DNA of 64,000 nucleotides from Flavobacterium gelidicaeli (GCF_013294005.1 NZ_JABSNK010000007.1:156110-220109); one strand, 5' to 3'. Shown: positions 1 to 8,044, counted from the first letter of the stretch. The notes: generated by a model from the sequence alone, not told the origin. Numbers and translations are program-made.

Positions 1-485
1 AAGGACTACGTGATTATGGAGCTGCTTTGAGTCCGTTTAATGCGTTTCAAATCATTCAAGGCTTAGAGACATTAGCTGTTCGTGTAAAAAGACACAGCGA
101 AAACGGATTAGCCTTAGCGCAATGGTTAGAAAGTCAAGATCAAGTGGCTTGGGTTAATTATCCAGGATTGCAATCAAGCAAATACCACGAATTAGCGAAA
201 CGTTATTTGCCAAAGGGACAAAACGGTTTAGTGACCTTTGGTTTAAAAGGTGGTTTTGAAGCGGCAAAAAAAGTAGCCGATGATACAAAGTTGTTTTCGT
301 TATTGGCTAATATTGGAGATACAAAATCATTAATTATTCATCCAGCAAGTACAACGCACCAACAATTATCAGATGAACAACAATTGGCTTCGGGGGTTTC
401 TAAGGATTTAATTCGGCTATCTGTAGGTTTGGAAGATATTGATGATTTAAAATCCGACTTAAAAGCAGTTTTTGATTTTTTGTAA
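1..485 (+). CDS. metY: O-acetylhomoserine sulfhydrylase, C-terminal part (truncated by window edge)
   Basis: This is the 3' end of a PLP-dependent trans-sulfuration family enzyme. The frame is open from the first bases, reading GLRDYGAALSPFNAF before the first possible start codon, so the gene begins upstream of the window. The order LSPFNAFQIIQGLETLAVRV, then GDTKSLIIHPASTTHQQL, then IRLSVGLEDIDDL is typical of the C-terminal domain of O-acetylhomoserine/O-acetylserine sulfhydrylases (MetY), which make homocysteine from O-acetylhomoserine and sulfide. The PLP lysine lies in the missing part. A related enzyme is encoded at 6386-7558. The neighbouring MetX-like domain could supply its substrate. 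The exact substrate is inferred. Confidence 0.85.
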   Translation, partial: GLRDYGAALSPFNAFQIIQGLETLAVRVKRHSENGLALAQWLESQDQVAWVNYPGLQSSKYHELAKRYLPKGQNGLVTFGLKGGFEAAKKVADDTKLFSLLANIGDTKSLIIHPASTTHQQLSDEQQLASGVSKDLIRLSVGLEDIDDLKSDLKAVFDFL

Positions 486-672
486 GAATTTATAAAGAGC
501 GATTATTATCGATTAAAAACAGTTTTTAGGACTAAATGTAAGGTGAGTTTTATACTATTATAATCTCGGTTTATAACATTATAATATTTTGCTTAAATAA
601 GCGTTAAAATGTTGAATATCATTAGGAAAACAGGAAAAAAATACTGAAATTTGTCTCGAGAAAATACCAAAG

Positions 673-732
673 ATGAATTTAATCATTATTGTAAATTTTA
701 AAACTATTTCGGAATCATCCGCAAGGAAGTGA
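673..732 (+). CDS. Putative leader peptide 1, 19 aa, rich in Ile/Leu/Val codons
   Basis: A short ORF starts at ATG 673 and stops at TGA 730. The peptide begins MNLIIIVNFK, so codons 3-7 are Leu-Ile-Ile-Ile-Val. Its stop overlaps the sequence AGGAAGTGAT (724-733). This can pair with ATCA (761-764) plus CTTCCT (767-772), the 5' arm of the terminator at 764-793. That is the layout of a translation-coupled amino acid attenuator. No known family is recognised; the role is inferred from the alternative pairings and the codon content. Confidence 0.5.
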   Translation: MNLIIIVNFKTISESSARK

Positions 733-763
733 TTGCCTTACATTATATCTATAATTAAGCATC

Positions 764-793
764 AGCCTTCCTATATTATTGGAGGGCTTTTTT
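764..793 (+). terminator. Intrinsic terminator, part of attenuator candidate 1
   Basis: An 8-bp stem AGCCTTCC / GGAGGGCT (one G-U pair) encloses a 9-nt loop and is followed by six T residues. Its 5' arm can pair instead with AGGAAG inside the stop region of leader peptide 1, so the terminator is mutually exclusive with an antiterminator. It could also end the sulfhydrylase transcript. Confidence 0.7.
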
Positions 794-826
794 ATTAAAA
801 TAATTTAGAATTTAAAGATAATTAAT

Positions 827-892
827 ATGGGAAAACATTTTTTTAGAAATAATAAATCGCTACTGATTACCTTATTTGTGAAAATTTGTTGA
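827..892 (+). CDS. Putative leader peptide 2, 21 aa
   Basis: ATG 827 to TGA 890 encodes a 21-residue peptide beginning MGKHFFRNNK and continuing SLLITLFVKIC, again with clustered Leu, Ile, Val and Thr codons. The sequence just after its stop, ACCAAAAG (896-903), can pair with CTTTTGGT (927-934). A nested 7-bp helix TAAGTTA/TAACTTA (906-912/916-922) extends this hairpin. That antiterminator overlaps the 5' arm of the terminator at 922-956. The layout copies that of leader 1, 150 bp upstream. Confidence 0.5.
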   Translation: MGKHFFRNNKSLLITLFVKIC

Positions 893-921
893 TACACCAA
901 AAGTATAAGTTATTATAACTT

Positions 922-956
922 AAACCCTTTTGGTATACACCCAAAAGGGTTTTTTT
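922..956 (+). terminator. Strong intrinsic terminator, part of attenuator candidate 2
   Basis: A perfect 12-bp stem AAACCCTTTTGG / CCAAAAGGGTTT with a 7-nt loop is followed by a T run to 956. Residues 927-933 of its 5' arm are shared with the competing hairpin 896-934, so only one of the two can form. Confidence 0.85.
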
Positions 957-1028
957 ATAGTATTTAAATAGAATAAAGAGTAATAAACAAGCAAGGATAA
1001 ACATAACAACAATTAAATAAGTAGACAC

Positions 1029-1232
1029 ATGGGGACAATTAGTAGAATTACCAGAGCAGTAAGTTTTTTAAAGAATTTAAAGGCTAAAAAAAATATTATA
1101 AAAATTACAGTTGATGATTTAGTTCATCCAAGATTTGGCATCAATGATACAAATGCTAATGATTTAAATAAATCGCCAAATTCGTTACAGTTTTTGATGT
1201 ATTCAAAGGAAAACGATACTCTTTTTATCTAA
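1029..1232 (+). CDS. Hypothetical 67-aa protein or gene remnant
   Basis: A 67-codon ORF starts at ATG 1029, 72 bp after the second attenuator-like terminator. The peptide starts MGTISRITRAVSFLKNLKAK. It has a basic N-terminal half, no signal peptide, no membrane segment and no domain I recognise. It is the first reading frame after two amino acid attenuator candidates, where a biosynthetic gene would be expected. It may be a small real protein, a decayed gene, or just part of a long leader of the fused gene at 1596. Confidence 0.3.
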   Translation: MGTISRITRAVSFLKNLKAKKNIIKITVDDLVHPRFGINDTNANDLNKSPNSLQFLMYSKENDTLFI

Positions 1233-1358
1233 TTGATAACTAGCTATCTCTATAGTGATTTACACGCAAGTAATTTCTGAATTGTTATGTTCAGTGATGT
1301 CTTACGTTTTTTTGTTACATTATGTTTTATATCCTAAAAGGACGCTATTATTATTTGC

Positions 1359-1393
1359 TTGTTAAAAAAAATAATAGTTAATTTGTATCTTTA
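1359..1393 (+). promoter_or_regulatory. Possible promoter in front of SAM riboswitch 1
   Basis: TTG at 1359-1361 and TATCTTTA at 1386-1393 resemble the Bacteroidetes promoter TTG-N(17-23)-TAnnTTTG. The last base differs and the spacer is 24. It lies about 20 bp upstream of the riboswitch P1 stem, where transcription of the riboswitch RNA would need to start. Confidence 0.35.
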
Positions 1394-1412
1394 AGTTCAC
1401 ACACGTATTGAA

Positions 1413-1522
1413 ATGTTATAAAGAAAGGACGAGGGATTAGACCCGATGAAGCCTTAGCAACCCTTTGAGAAATCGAAGAAGGTGCTGCATTCTACCACTC
1501 CCAAAAGTGGAAAGATAACAAC
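1413..1522 (+). ncRNA. SAM-I (S-box) riboswitch upstream of the metX-thrA fusion
   Basis: The conserved SAM-I core is visible: GATGAAGCCTTAGCAACC near 1445-1462, AAGGTGCTGCATTCTAC near 1479-1495, and a closing P1 helix made by GTTAT (1415-1419) and ATAAC (1515-1519). SAM-I riboswitches bind S-adenosylmethionine and turn down methionine genes. The next gene, starting 74 bp later, carries homoserine acyltransferase, aspartokinase and homoserine dehydrogenase domains, all on the path to methionine. A second copy is at 17417-17536. The expression platform is not clear; a weak CTAG hairpin and T-rich stretch follow at about 1534-1560. Confidence 0.93.
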
Positions 1523-1595
1523 AAGAATTTCTCTAGTATTCACCTAGTTTTTTCTTTTTAATATTTCCAAATACAAATCAAAATCAATAAAAGAT

Positions 1596-4500
1596 TTGAC
1601 ATTGGAAAATAAACCAACACACATAGCCATACAAAATTTCACCACACACAATGGTGCTGTTTATGCTACCTTAAACTTAAGTTATCAGGTTTTTGGGGCG
1701 CCCCTGCATACTGCACCTATTATTTTAATTAATCATGCCTTGACTGGAAATTCTCAAGTGATTGGAGAGTCGGGTTGGTGGAATGATATTGTAGGCATAG
1801 ACAAAACAATTGATACTCGAAAATATACCATCGTCTCCTTTGATGTGCCTGGTAATGGTTTCAACTCAGCTACCATTGAGAACTACAGAGATTTTATTGC
1901 TAGAGATATTGCTCGAATTTTTATCGAAGGACTTCGCGTTTTAAAGATTGATTCTTTATTTGCCCTTATCGGAGGTTCGGTAGGAGGTGGAATTGCCTGG
2001 GAAATTTTGGCCTTAGAGCCTAAACTGGCGCAAAATTTTATTCCCATCGCCACAGATTGGAAAGCTACAGATTGGTTGATTGCCAATTGTTATTTGCAAG
2101 AGCAAATCCTTAATAATTCTAAAAAACCAATCGAAGATGCGCGCATACATGCCATGTTGTGTTACCGCACGCCAGAATCTTTTAAGGAAAAATTCAATCG
2201 CGATATCAATGTACAACTAGAGACTTTTCAAGTGGAGAGTTGGTTGAACTATCATGGAGAAAAATTAGAGAAAAGATTTCAGCTTGCGGCTTACAAAATG
2301 ATGAATCAGCTTTTAAAAACGATTGATATTACTCGGAATCACGAGTCATTGGAATTAATCATTTCAAAAGTAGAAGCTAATATTTATATCGTAGGAATTA
2401 ATTCTGATTTGTTTTTTACAGCAAAGGAGAATAGAGAAACCTACATGGAAATCAAGAAATTTAAAAATAATGTATTCTACAGTGAGATTGACTCTGCACA
2501 TGGTCATGATGCTTTCTTGATGGAATACGAACAATTAGACAATTTATTAGAAGTTGTTTTCAAAAATAAAAAGCAGATGAAAATAGTAAAATTTGGTGGA
2601 AAATCTTTGGCTAATGGCGAAGGGATCAATAAAGTTTTAGATATTATTGAGAGTAAAATAAAGCAAGAAGAGAAAATTGCTGTTGTTGTTTCGGCACGAG
2701 GGAAAGCAACCGATGAATTAGACGATATCTTGACAATTGCTGCCAAAAACGGGAATTACAAACCATTGCTCGAAAGTTTTAAAACCTATCAAAAGGATGG
2801 TTTTGATGCAGTCGATTTTTCGGCAGAGTTTGATAAATTAGACAAACTATTTGAAGGCGTAAGCTTGATTGGTGATTATAGCGACAAAATTAAAGACCAA
2901 GTACTAGCGCAAGGAGAAGTGCTTGCAGCAAAATTAGTAGTTTTTTTGTTAAACCAAAAAAACATTCCTGCAAAGCTGGCCGATACAAGAGAATTGATAA
3001 TTACCGACTCAAACTTTGGTGATGCGCAGCCAGTAGATGCGATTTCGAAAAAGAATGTTATTCAAGTTTTTAAAGAAAATAAAGATTCGGTTTTAGTACT
3101 TACGGGTTTTATTGGTTCGAACGCGAAACAAGAAACGACTACTTTGGGAAGAAATGGGAGTAATTATACAGCATCATTAATCGCAAATTATATCAATGCT
3201 GAGGAATTGCAAAACTTCACTCATGTAGACGGAATTTACACGGCCAATCCTGAGTTGGTTCTCGATGCTAAAAAAATCGAATCGTTATCCTATAATGAGG
3301 CGAATGAAATGGCCAACTTTGGGGCGAATATTTTGCACGCCAAAACAATCATTCCGTTGTTAGAAAAAAACATTCCACTCCGTATTTTGAATACCTTCAA
3401 TCATGAAAACAAAGGGACTTTAATTACGTCAAACTCTAATGCAAGCGGAATTAAAACCTTGTCTGTTTTAGAGAATGTGGCTTTGGTTAATCTTGAAGGA
3501 AGAGGTTTGTTAGGGAAAACTGGTGTTGATGCCCGTATTTTTAAAGTGATGGGTGACAATGATATTAGTGTAAGTATCATTTCTCAAGGTTCATCAGAAC
3601 GCGGAATTGGTCTTGTAGTAGCGGCTGATAAAGCCACAAAAGCGATGATCGAATTAGAAAAAGAATTCGAAAATGATTTCTATTCTAAAGATGTCAATAA
3701 AATTACGGTTGTTGACAATGTATCTGTTATTTCGATTATCGGGCAAGATTTAAGTACATTTCATAAACCGTACACGGCTTTGATTAAAAACAAAATCGTT
3801 CCTATTTTATTCAATAATACCGTTACGGGTAAAAACGTGAGTTTGGTGGTTAGAAAGTCTGAACTCAACAAAGCGTTAAACGTAATTCACGGAGAAATTT
3901 TTGGTGTAGCCAAGAAAATTAATATTGCCATTTTTGGACATGGATTAGTGGGAGGAACATTGATTAACCAAATTCTGGAATCGGCAAAAGCCATTGAAAA
4001 AAGAAAAGACGTTAAGCTGAATGTTTTTGCTATCGCCAATTCTAAGAAAGTGCTTTTAAATAAAAACGGAGTTGCCGCTGACTGGAAAAACCAAATTGAT
4101 ACTAATGGCGCTTCGTATACTATTGATGATGTGATCGCTTATGCAAACGAACATCATTTAGAGAATTTGATTGCAGTTGATAATACTGCGAGCGCTACGT
4201 TTGTAGAAAATTATATTCCGTTAGCAGAGCATAGTTTTGATTTGATTTCGTCTAATAAAGTAGCCAATACCTTGAGTTATGGCTTTTACAAAGAATTACG
4301 AAATGTACTAGCCGAAAATCAAAAGAATTATTTGTACGAAACCAATGTTGGTGCCGGTTTACCGCTTATTGATACTATTAAGTTGCTACACCTTTCGGGT
4401 GAAAACATTACAAAAATTAAAGGGGTATTCTCAGGAACTTTGAGTTATTTGTTCAATCATTTCTCTGCCAAAGATGTTCCGTTTAGCGAAATATTAAAAG

Positions 4501-4988
4501 AAGCAATTGATAGTGGATTCACAGAGCCCGACCCAAGAGAAGATTTGTGTGGGAATGATGTAGGTCGAAAACTATTGATCTTAGCCAGAGAATTGGATTT
4601 ACAAAACGAGTTTGATGAGGTAGCTATCCAAAATTTAATTCCGGAACACTTACGTGAAGGTAGCGCTGCCGATTTCTTGACTAAATTGAAAGAGTTTGAT
4701 CCTATTTATGATAAAATAAAGAAAGATCAAAAACCGAATCATGTTTTGAGATACATAGGGGAGTTGTCTGGAGATTTACAACATGACAAAGGAATTTTGG
4801 AAGTAAAATTAGTTTCCGTACCTTCGGATACCGCTTTGGGTGGGTTAAAAGGATCGGATTCTTTCTTCGAAATCTACACAGAATCGTACGGAGACCGACC
4901 AATCGTAATACAAGGAGCTGGAGCTGGATCAGCAGTTACTGCAAGAGGCGTTTTTGGAGATATTTTGAGACTATCGGATAAGGGATAA
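1596..4988 (+). CDS. thrA: Fused MetX-like homoserine acyltransferase / aspartokinase / homoserine dehydrogenase
   Basis: This 1130-residue protein joins three functions. Residues 1 to about 325 are an alpha/beta-hydrolase of the MetX family, with nucleophile Ser128 in GGSVGG, Asp271 in NSDLFF and His304 in HGHDAF, so the catalytic triad looks intact. From Met328 an aspartokinase begins (KFGGKSLANG) with regulatory ACT repeats. From about residue 776 a homoserine dehydrogenase follows (FGHGLVGGT nucleotide-binding loop). The last two match bifunctional ThrA, which makes aspartyl phosphate and reduces aspartate semialdehyde to homoserine; the first would acylate homoserine. The start is a TTG at 1596 or 1602; no ATG is suitable. 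It lies behind a SAM-I riboswitch and next to homocysteine-forming enzymes, so it probably feeds methionine synthesis. Confidence 0.9.
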   Translation: MTLENKPTHIAIQNFTTHNGAVYATLNLSYQVFGAPLHTAPIILINHALTGNSQVIGESGWWNDIVGIDKTIDTRKYTIVSFDVPGNGFNSATIENYRDFIARDIARIFIEGLRVLKIDSLFALIGGSVGGGIAWEILALEPKLAQNFIPIATDWKATDWLIANCYLQEQILNNSKKPIEDARIHAMLCYRTPESFKEKFNRDINVQLETFQVESWLNYHGEKLEKRFQLAAYKMMNQLLKTIDITRNHESLELIISKVEANIYIVGINSDLFFTAKENRETYMEIKKFKNNVFYSEIDSAHGHDAFLMEYEQLDNLLEVVFKNKKQMKIVKFGGKSLANGEGINKVLDIIESKIKQEEKIAVVVSARGKATDELDDILTIAAKNGNYKPLLESFKTYQKDGFDAVDFSAEFDKLDKLFEGVSLIGDYSDKIKDQVLAQGEVLAAKLVVFLLNQKNIPAKLADTRELIITDSNFGDAQPVDAISKKNVIQVFKENKDSVLVLTGFIGSNAKQETTTLGRNGSNYTASLIANYINAEELQNFTHVDGIYTANPELVLDAKKIESLSYNEANEMANFGANILHAKTIIPLLEKNIPLRILNTFNHENKGTLITSNSNASGIKTLSVLENVALVNLEGRGLLGKTGVDARIFKVMGDNDISVSIISQGSSERGIGLVVAADKATKAMIELEKEFENDFYSKDVNKITVVDNVSVISIIGQDLSTFHKPYTALIKNKIVPILFNNTVTGKNVSLVVRKSELNKALNVIHGEIFGVAKKINIAIFGHGLVGGTLINQILESAKAIEKRKDVKLNVFAIANSKKVLLNKNGVAADWKNQIDTNGASYTIDDVIAYANEHHLENLIAVDNTASATFVENYIPLAEHSFDLISSNKVANTLSYGFYKELRNVLAENQKNYLYETNVGAGLPLIDTIKLLHLSGENITKIKGVFSGTLSYLFNHFSAKDVPFSEILKEAIDSGFTEPDPREDLCGNDVGRKLLILARELDLQNEFDEVAIQNLIPEHLREGSAADFLTKLKEFDPIYDKIKKDQKPNHVLRYIGELSGDLQHDKGILEVKLVSVPSDTALGGLKGSDSFFEIYTESYGDRPIVIQGAGAGSAVTARGVFGDILRLSDKG

Positions 4989-5016
4989 AATGGGATATTT
5001 AGATCCCAAAATTAAG

Positions 5017-5024
5017 TACTTTTG
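5017..5024 (+). promoter_or_regulatory. -7 promoter box TACTTTTG
   Basis: A perfect TAnnTTTG box lies 25 bp upstream of the start codon at 5049. No clear TTG is seen at the -33 position. It probably gives the secreted protein gene its own transcript. Confidence 0.4.
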
Positions 5025-5048
5025 AGTTTAAAAAAAAATTAAAAAAAA

Positions 5049-5735
5049 ATGAAAAAAATTATTGTTCTCTTTTGTCTAATGTCAATTAGCATGCAGGCAA
5101 AGTTTATAAAAGCAACACTTACTTTTGAAAATGGTACCACAAAAGAAGGTTTTGCAGAAATGGTTGAAATAAATGATTCAAAAGTTAAGTTTAGACTTAC
5201 TGAAAAGGGAGATACCGAAAAAATACTAAGTGAAGGTCTTAAAAAAATAGCGTATATTGATAGCGAAGGTAATATAACCATAGCTGAAAGACTTTTTATT
5301 AAAACGGACAAAGGAGAAAAAGGAATTAAGCAAACAGACAAAAAATATTGGCTTTATGTTGTTTATTCAAAGGGTATTAAGCTTGCAGTAGATATTGCTG
5401 TGTCAACACTTAGATACAACCCTTCAAATGGGACTAGTACAGGAATGGGTGGCGGTACAATTCTTTACATGGGTAAAGAAAAAGAAGATGGTGTGTTTTT
5501 TGTTTTTTATTTGTCTGACATGATGTCTGTTAACGTTGGAATGGATAAATCAGTTAGAAAACATTGTGATTTATTGTTTAAAGATTGTCCCAAATTTTTA
5601 GCTGCCGTTAATGCTGAAAACTTCAAAAAAAATACTTTGATAAACAAGTTAATTGAGTTGTATGAAACCAACGATTGTAATAAACCTATTAAAGTAGAAG
5701 CTCCGGAAAAAGCTAGTCCTAAAAAGAAAAAATAA
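5049..5735 (+). CDS. Hypothetical secreted protein, 228 aa
   Basis: I do not recognise this protein. It begins MKKIIVLFCLMSISMQAKF, a good Sec signal peptide with cleavage near residue 17, and has no other membrane segment. The middle has a Gly-rich stretch (SNGTSTGMGGGTILYMG). The C-terminus is strongly basic (ASPKKKK). Two Cys residues near the end (KHCDLLFKDC) could form a disulfide or bind metal. An upstream TACTTTTG box suggests a separate transcript. It sits between metX-thrA and the OsmC gene, but nothing links it to sulfur metabolism. Confidence 0.7.
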   Translation: MKKIIVLFCLMSISMQAKFIKATLTFENGTTKEGFAEMVEINDSKVKFRLTEKGDTEKILSEGLKKIAYIDSEGNITIAERLFIKTDKGEKGIKQTDKKYWLYVVYSKGIKLAVDIAVSTLRYNPSNGTSTGMGGGTILYMGKEKEDGVFFVFYLSDMMSVNVGMDKSVRKHCDLLFKDCPKFLAAVNAENFKKNTLINKLIELYETNDCNKPIKVEAPEKASPKKKK

Positions 5736-5838
5736 TAAAGTTTTATCTAAGAAATAAAAAAATATAAGTTGTTGGCGTTTTTTAAAGTCGGTTTATAGGC
5801 TTTCAAAAGATACAAGAGCAACGTTCAAAAAAAACAGT

Positions 5839-6285
5839 ATGAAAATTACATTAAATAGAGTAAATGACAATTTCCATTTCGAATTAAAAAACGAAAGAGG
5901 ACATATAGTAAACGTAGACAGCCGCCCAGAATTTGGAGGCGATGATCAAGGACCAAGCCCAATGGAATTAGTATTAATGGGTGTTGCTGGATGTAGTGCC
6001 ATTGATATGATTTCGATTCTAAAAAAACAACGCCAAGTAATCACTTCATTCAAAGCTGAGGTCGAAGGAGAACGCGTGCAAGTAGGCGAAGCAAAACCTT
6101 TTAAGGATATCTATTTGGTGTTTTCGTTGGAAGGAGATATAAAAGAAGACAAAGCTGCAAAAGCTGCCCAACTTTCTTTTGATAAATATTGCTCGGTTTC
6201 TAAAACATTGGAGCCAACAGCGACAATACATTACAAAGTAATTTTGAATGGGATCCCCCTAACCCCCGAAGGGGGAACGCTATAG
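5839..6285 (+). CDS. OsmC family protein
   Basis: This 148-residue protein has the OsmC/Ohr fold pattern: GPSPMELVLMGVAGCSAID with the first reactive Cys near residue 53, and FDKYCSVSKTL with the second Cys near residue 119. OsmC proteins are small cytoplasmic thiol peroxidases or related thiol-handling proteins, and Bacteroidetes often keep one with cysteine/methionine genes. The natural family end is near the residues HYKVILNG. The last ten residues (PLTPEGGTL) are translated from the GC-rich repeat at 6251-6278, so the C-terminus was altered by that repeat. The substrate is unknown. Confidence 0.88.
   Translation: MKITLNRVNDNFHFELKNERGHIVNVDSRPEFGGDDQGPSPMELVLMGVAGCSAIDMISILKKQRQVITSFKAEVEGERVQVGEAKPFKDIYLVFSLEGDIKEDKAAKAAQLSFDKYCSVSKTLEPTATIHYKVILNGIPLTPEGGTL
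6251..6278 (+). repeat. GC-rich hairpin repeat, copy 1
   Basis: The unit is CCCCCTAACCCCCGAAGGGGG, a G/C hairpin with a longer C-rich arm. It overlaps the 3' end of the OsmC gene and supplies its last codons and stop. An inverted partner lies at 6354-6380, so the OsmC-MetZ gap is framed by a head-to-head pair. The same family recurs between the cys genes. Confidence 0.8.
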
Positions 6286-6353
6286 ATTATGGTGAAAATC
6301 ACAATCTGAGAGAATTAATAATATTTAGTAACAATTTAAATCACCCCAGTATC

Positions 6354-6380
6354 AATTCCCCCTTTGGGGGTGAGGGGGCT
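6354..6380 (-). repeat. GC-rich hairpin repeat, copy 2 (inverted partner of copy 1)
   Basis: CCCCCTTTGGGGGTGAGGGGG is approximately the reverse complement of copy 1 and ends 5 bp before the start codon at 6386. The pair can form a long hairpin across the whole gene gap in the mRNA. Confidence 0.75.
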
Positions 6381-6385
6381 ATTTT

Positions 6386-7558
6386 ATGGAAAATAATAAT
6401 TTCGGTTTTGAAACCGAAGCCATCCGCACCCAATTAGAACGCACACAATATTTAGAACATTCGGTTCCTTTGTACTTGACTTCAAGTTTTGTATTTGAAG
6501 ATGCAGAAGACATGCGTGCCTCATTTGCAGAAGAAAAAGACCGAAATATCTACAGCCGCTACAGCAATCCAAATACTAATGAGTTTGTAGAAAAAGTATG
6601 CAAAATGGAAGGAGCAACTGCTGGTTTTGCCTTTGCTTCTGGGATGGCTGCGGTGTATTCGACCATGGCTGCTTTATTGCAATCTGGTGATCATATTGTC
6701 TCGTCAAGTAGTGTTTTTGGAGCGACGCATTCCTTGTTTGTGAACTATTTTCCAAAATGGAACATTCAAACATCCTATTTTGACATCAATAAACCAGAAA
6801 CTATCGAAAGTTTTATCACCCCAGATACAAAGATTCTTTTCGCAGAATCACCAACAAATCCTGCGGTTGATATTATCGATTTAGAATTGCTGGGAAATAT
6901 TGCCAAAAAGCACAATCTGATTTTAATCATCGACAATTGTTTTGCGACGCCTTATTTACAGCAACCTATAAAATGGGGAGCGCATTTAGTAGTGCATTCT
7001 GCTACGAAATTAATGGACGGACAAGGACGCGTTTTGGGCGGAGTAACAGTGGGAGATCCTGAGTTGATTCAGAAGATATACTTATTCAGCCGATTAACAG
7101 GGCCATCATTATCACCGTTTAATGCTTGGGTTTTGTCAAAGAGTTTGGAGACTTTGGCTATTCGATTAGACAGACATTGCGAAAATGCATTGAAAGTTGC
7201 TGAGTTCTTAGAGCAGCATCCCAATGTAAATAAAGTGAAATATCCGTTTTTGAGATCGCATCCGCAACACGAAATCGCCAAAAAACAAATGAAAGCTGGT
7301 GGTAACATTGTCGCTTTCGAAATAAAAGGTGGACTGGAAGCAGGTCGAAATTTTTTAGATAAGATAAAACTGTGTTCGCTTTCGCCAAATTTAGGTGACA
7401 CAAGAACCATTGTTACACATCCTGCCTCTACAACGCATAGTAAATTATCTGTGGAGGAACGCTTAAAAGTTAGTATTTCAGATGGTTTGGTACGTGTATC
7501 TGTAGGATTAGAAACAGTCGCTGATGTCATTGCAGATTTAAATCAGGCTTTAGATTAA
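6386..7558 (+). CDS. metZ: Trans-sulfuration family PLP enzyme, O-succinyl/acetylhomoserine sulfhydrylase (MetZ type)
   Basis: A complete 390-residue PLP enzyme of the Cys/Met metabolism family. Visible are SRYSNPNTNEFVEKV (phosphate-binding Tyr/Arg region), the FAFASGMAA loop, IIDNCFATPYLQ (cofactor Asp), and the PLP lysine in VVHSATKLMDGQGR near residue 205. Loop lengths fit O-succinylhomoserine sulfhydrylase or cystathionine gamma-synthase better than MetY, which is about 40 residues longer. It probably makes homocysteine from acylhomoserine and sulfide, downstream of the MetX domain at 1596 and parallel to the enzyme ending at 485. Which acyl donor it uses cannot be told from sequence. 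The family is certain, the exact substrate not. Confidence 0.85.
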   Translation: MENNNFGFETEAIRTQLERTQYLEHSVPLYLTSSFVFEDAEDMRASFAEEKDRNIYSRYSNPNTNEFVEKVCKMEGATAGFAFASGMAAVYSTMAALLQSGDHIVSSSSVFGATHSLFVNYFPKWNIQTSYFDINKPETIESFITPDTKILFAESPTNPAVDIIDLELLGNIAKKHNLILIIDNCFATPYLQQPIKWGAHLVVHSATKLMDGQGRVLGGVTVGDPELIQKIYLFSRLTGPSLSPFNAWVLSKSLETLAIRLDRHCENALKVAEFLEQHPNVNKVKYPFLRSHPQHEIAKKQMKAGGNIVAFEIKGGLEAGRNFLDKIKLCSLSPNLGDTRTIVTHPASTTHSKLSVEERLKVSISDGLVRVSVGLETVADVIADLNQALD

Positions 7559-7633
7559 ATTGGGTGCTTGTTATTGCGAAAATTAGATTGTAGATTTGGT
7601 ATCAATAATGAAATAAATATCAGTTACTAAATT

Positions 7634-8044
7634 ATGCTTTCAAAGAAAACTAAATACGGAATCAAAGCTTTGACTTTTTTGGCTCGCCAAGAAGATCAAA
7701 CACCGGTTGCCATTGCTGATATTGCAAAAAGTGAAAATATTTCTGTTAAGTTTTTAGAAAGTATATTATTGCTATTACGTCATTCTGGTTTTTTAGGTGC
7801 TAAAAAAGGAAAAGGCGGAGGTTATTATTTAATCAAAGAGCCAAAGGACATTAATATGGCCAAAGTATACCGAATCCTTGAAGGACCGATTGCCTTATTG
7901 CCATGTGCTAGTCATAATTTTTATGAAAAGTGTGACGACTGTCAAGATGAGGTTTCTTGTGCAGTTCGAAAATTAATGACTGAAGTAAGAGATAATACAC
8001 TACAAATATTAGAGAATAATACACTGGCAGATATTGCCTTTTAA
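7634..8044 (+). CDS. Rrf2 family transcriptional regulator
   Basis: This 136-residue protein starts MLSKKTKYGIKALTFLARQE and contains the winged helix typical of Rrf2 proteins, with recognition-helix region SVKFLESILLLLRHSGFLGAKKGKGGGYYL (residues about 40-70). Three cysteines near residues 94-113 (PCASHNF, KCDDCQDEVSC) sit where IscR/RsrR-like members bind an iron-sulfur cluster, though this spacing differs. Rrf2 proteins include CymR, the cysteine-metabolism repressor of Firmicutes. Its place between sulfhydrylase and sulfate assimilation genes suggests it controls these. Candidate operators are at 8958 and 9193. Confidence 0.9.
   Translation: MLSKKTKYGIKALTFLARQEDQTPVAIADIAKSENISVKFLESILLLLRHSGFLGAKKGKGGGYYLIKEPKDINMAKVYRILEGPIALLPCASHNFYEKCDDCQDEVSCAVRKLMTEVRDNTLQILENNTLADIAF

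Noticed and set aside
7069..7530. 153-codon minus-strand ORF inside the MetZ-type gene
   Set aside because: It is antisense to a well-conserved enzyme and its composition follows the complementary codons; it is a shadow frame.
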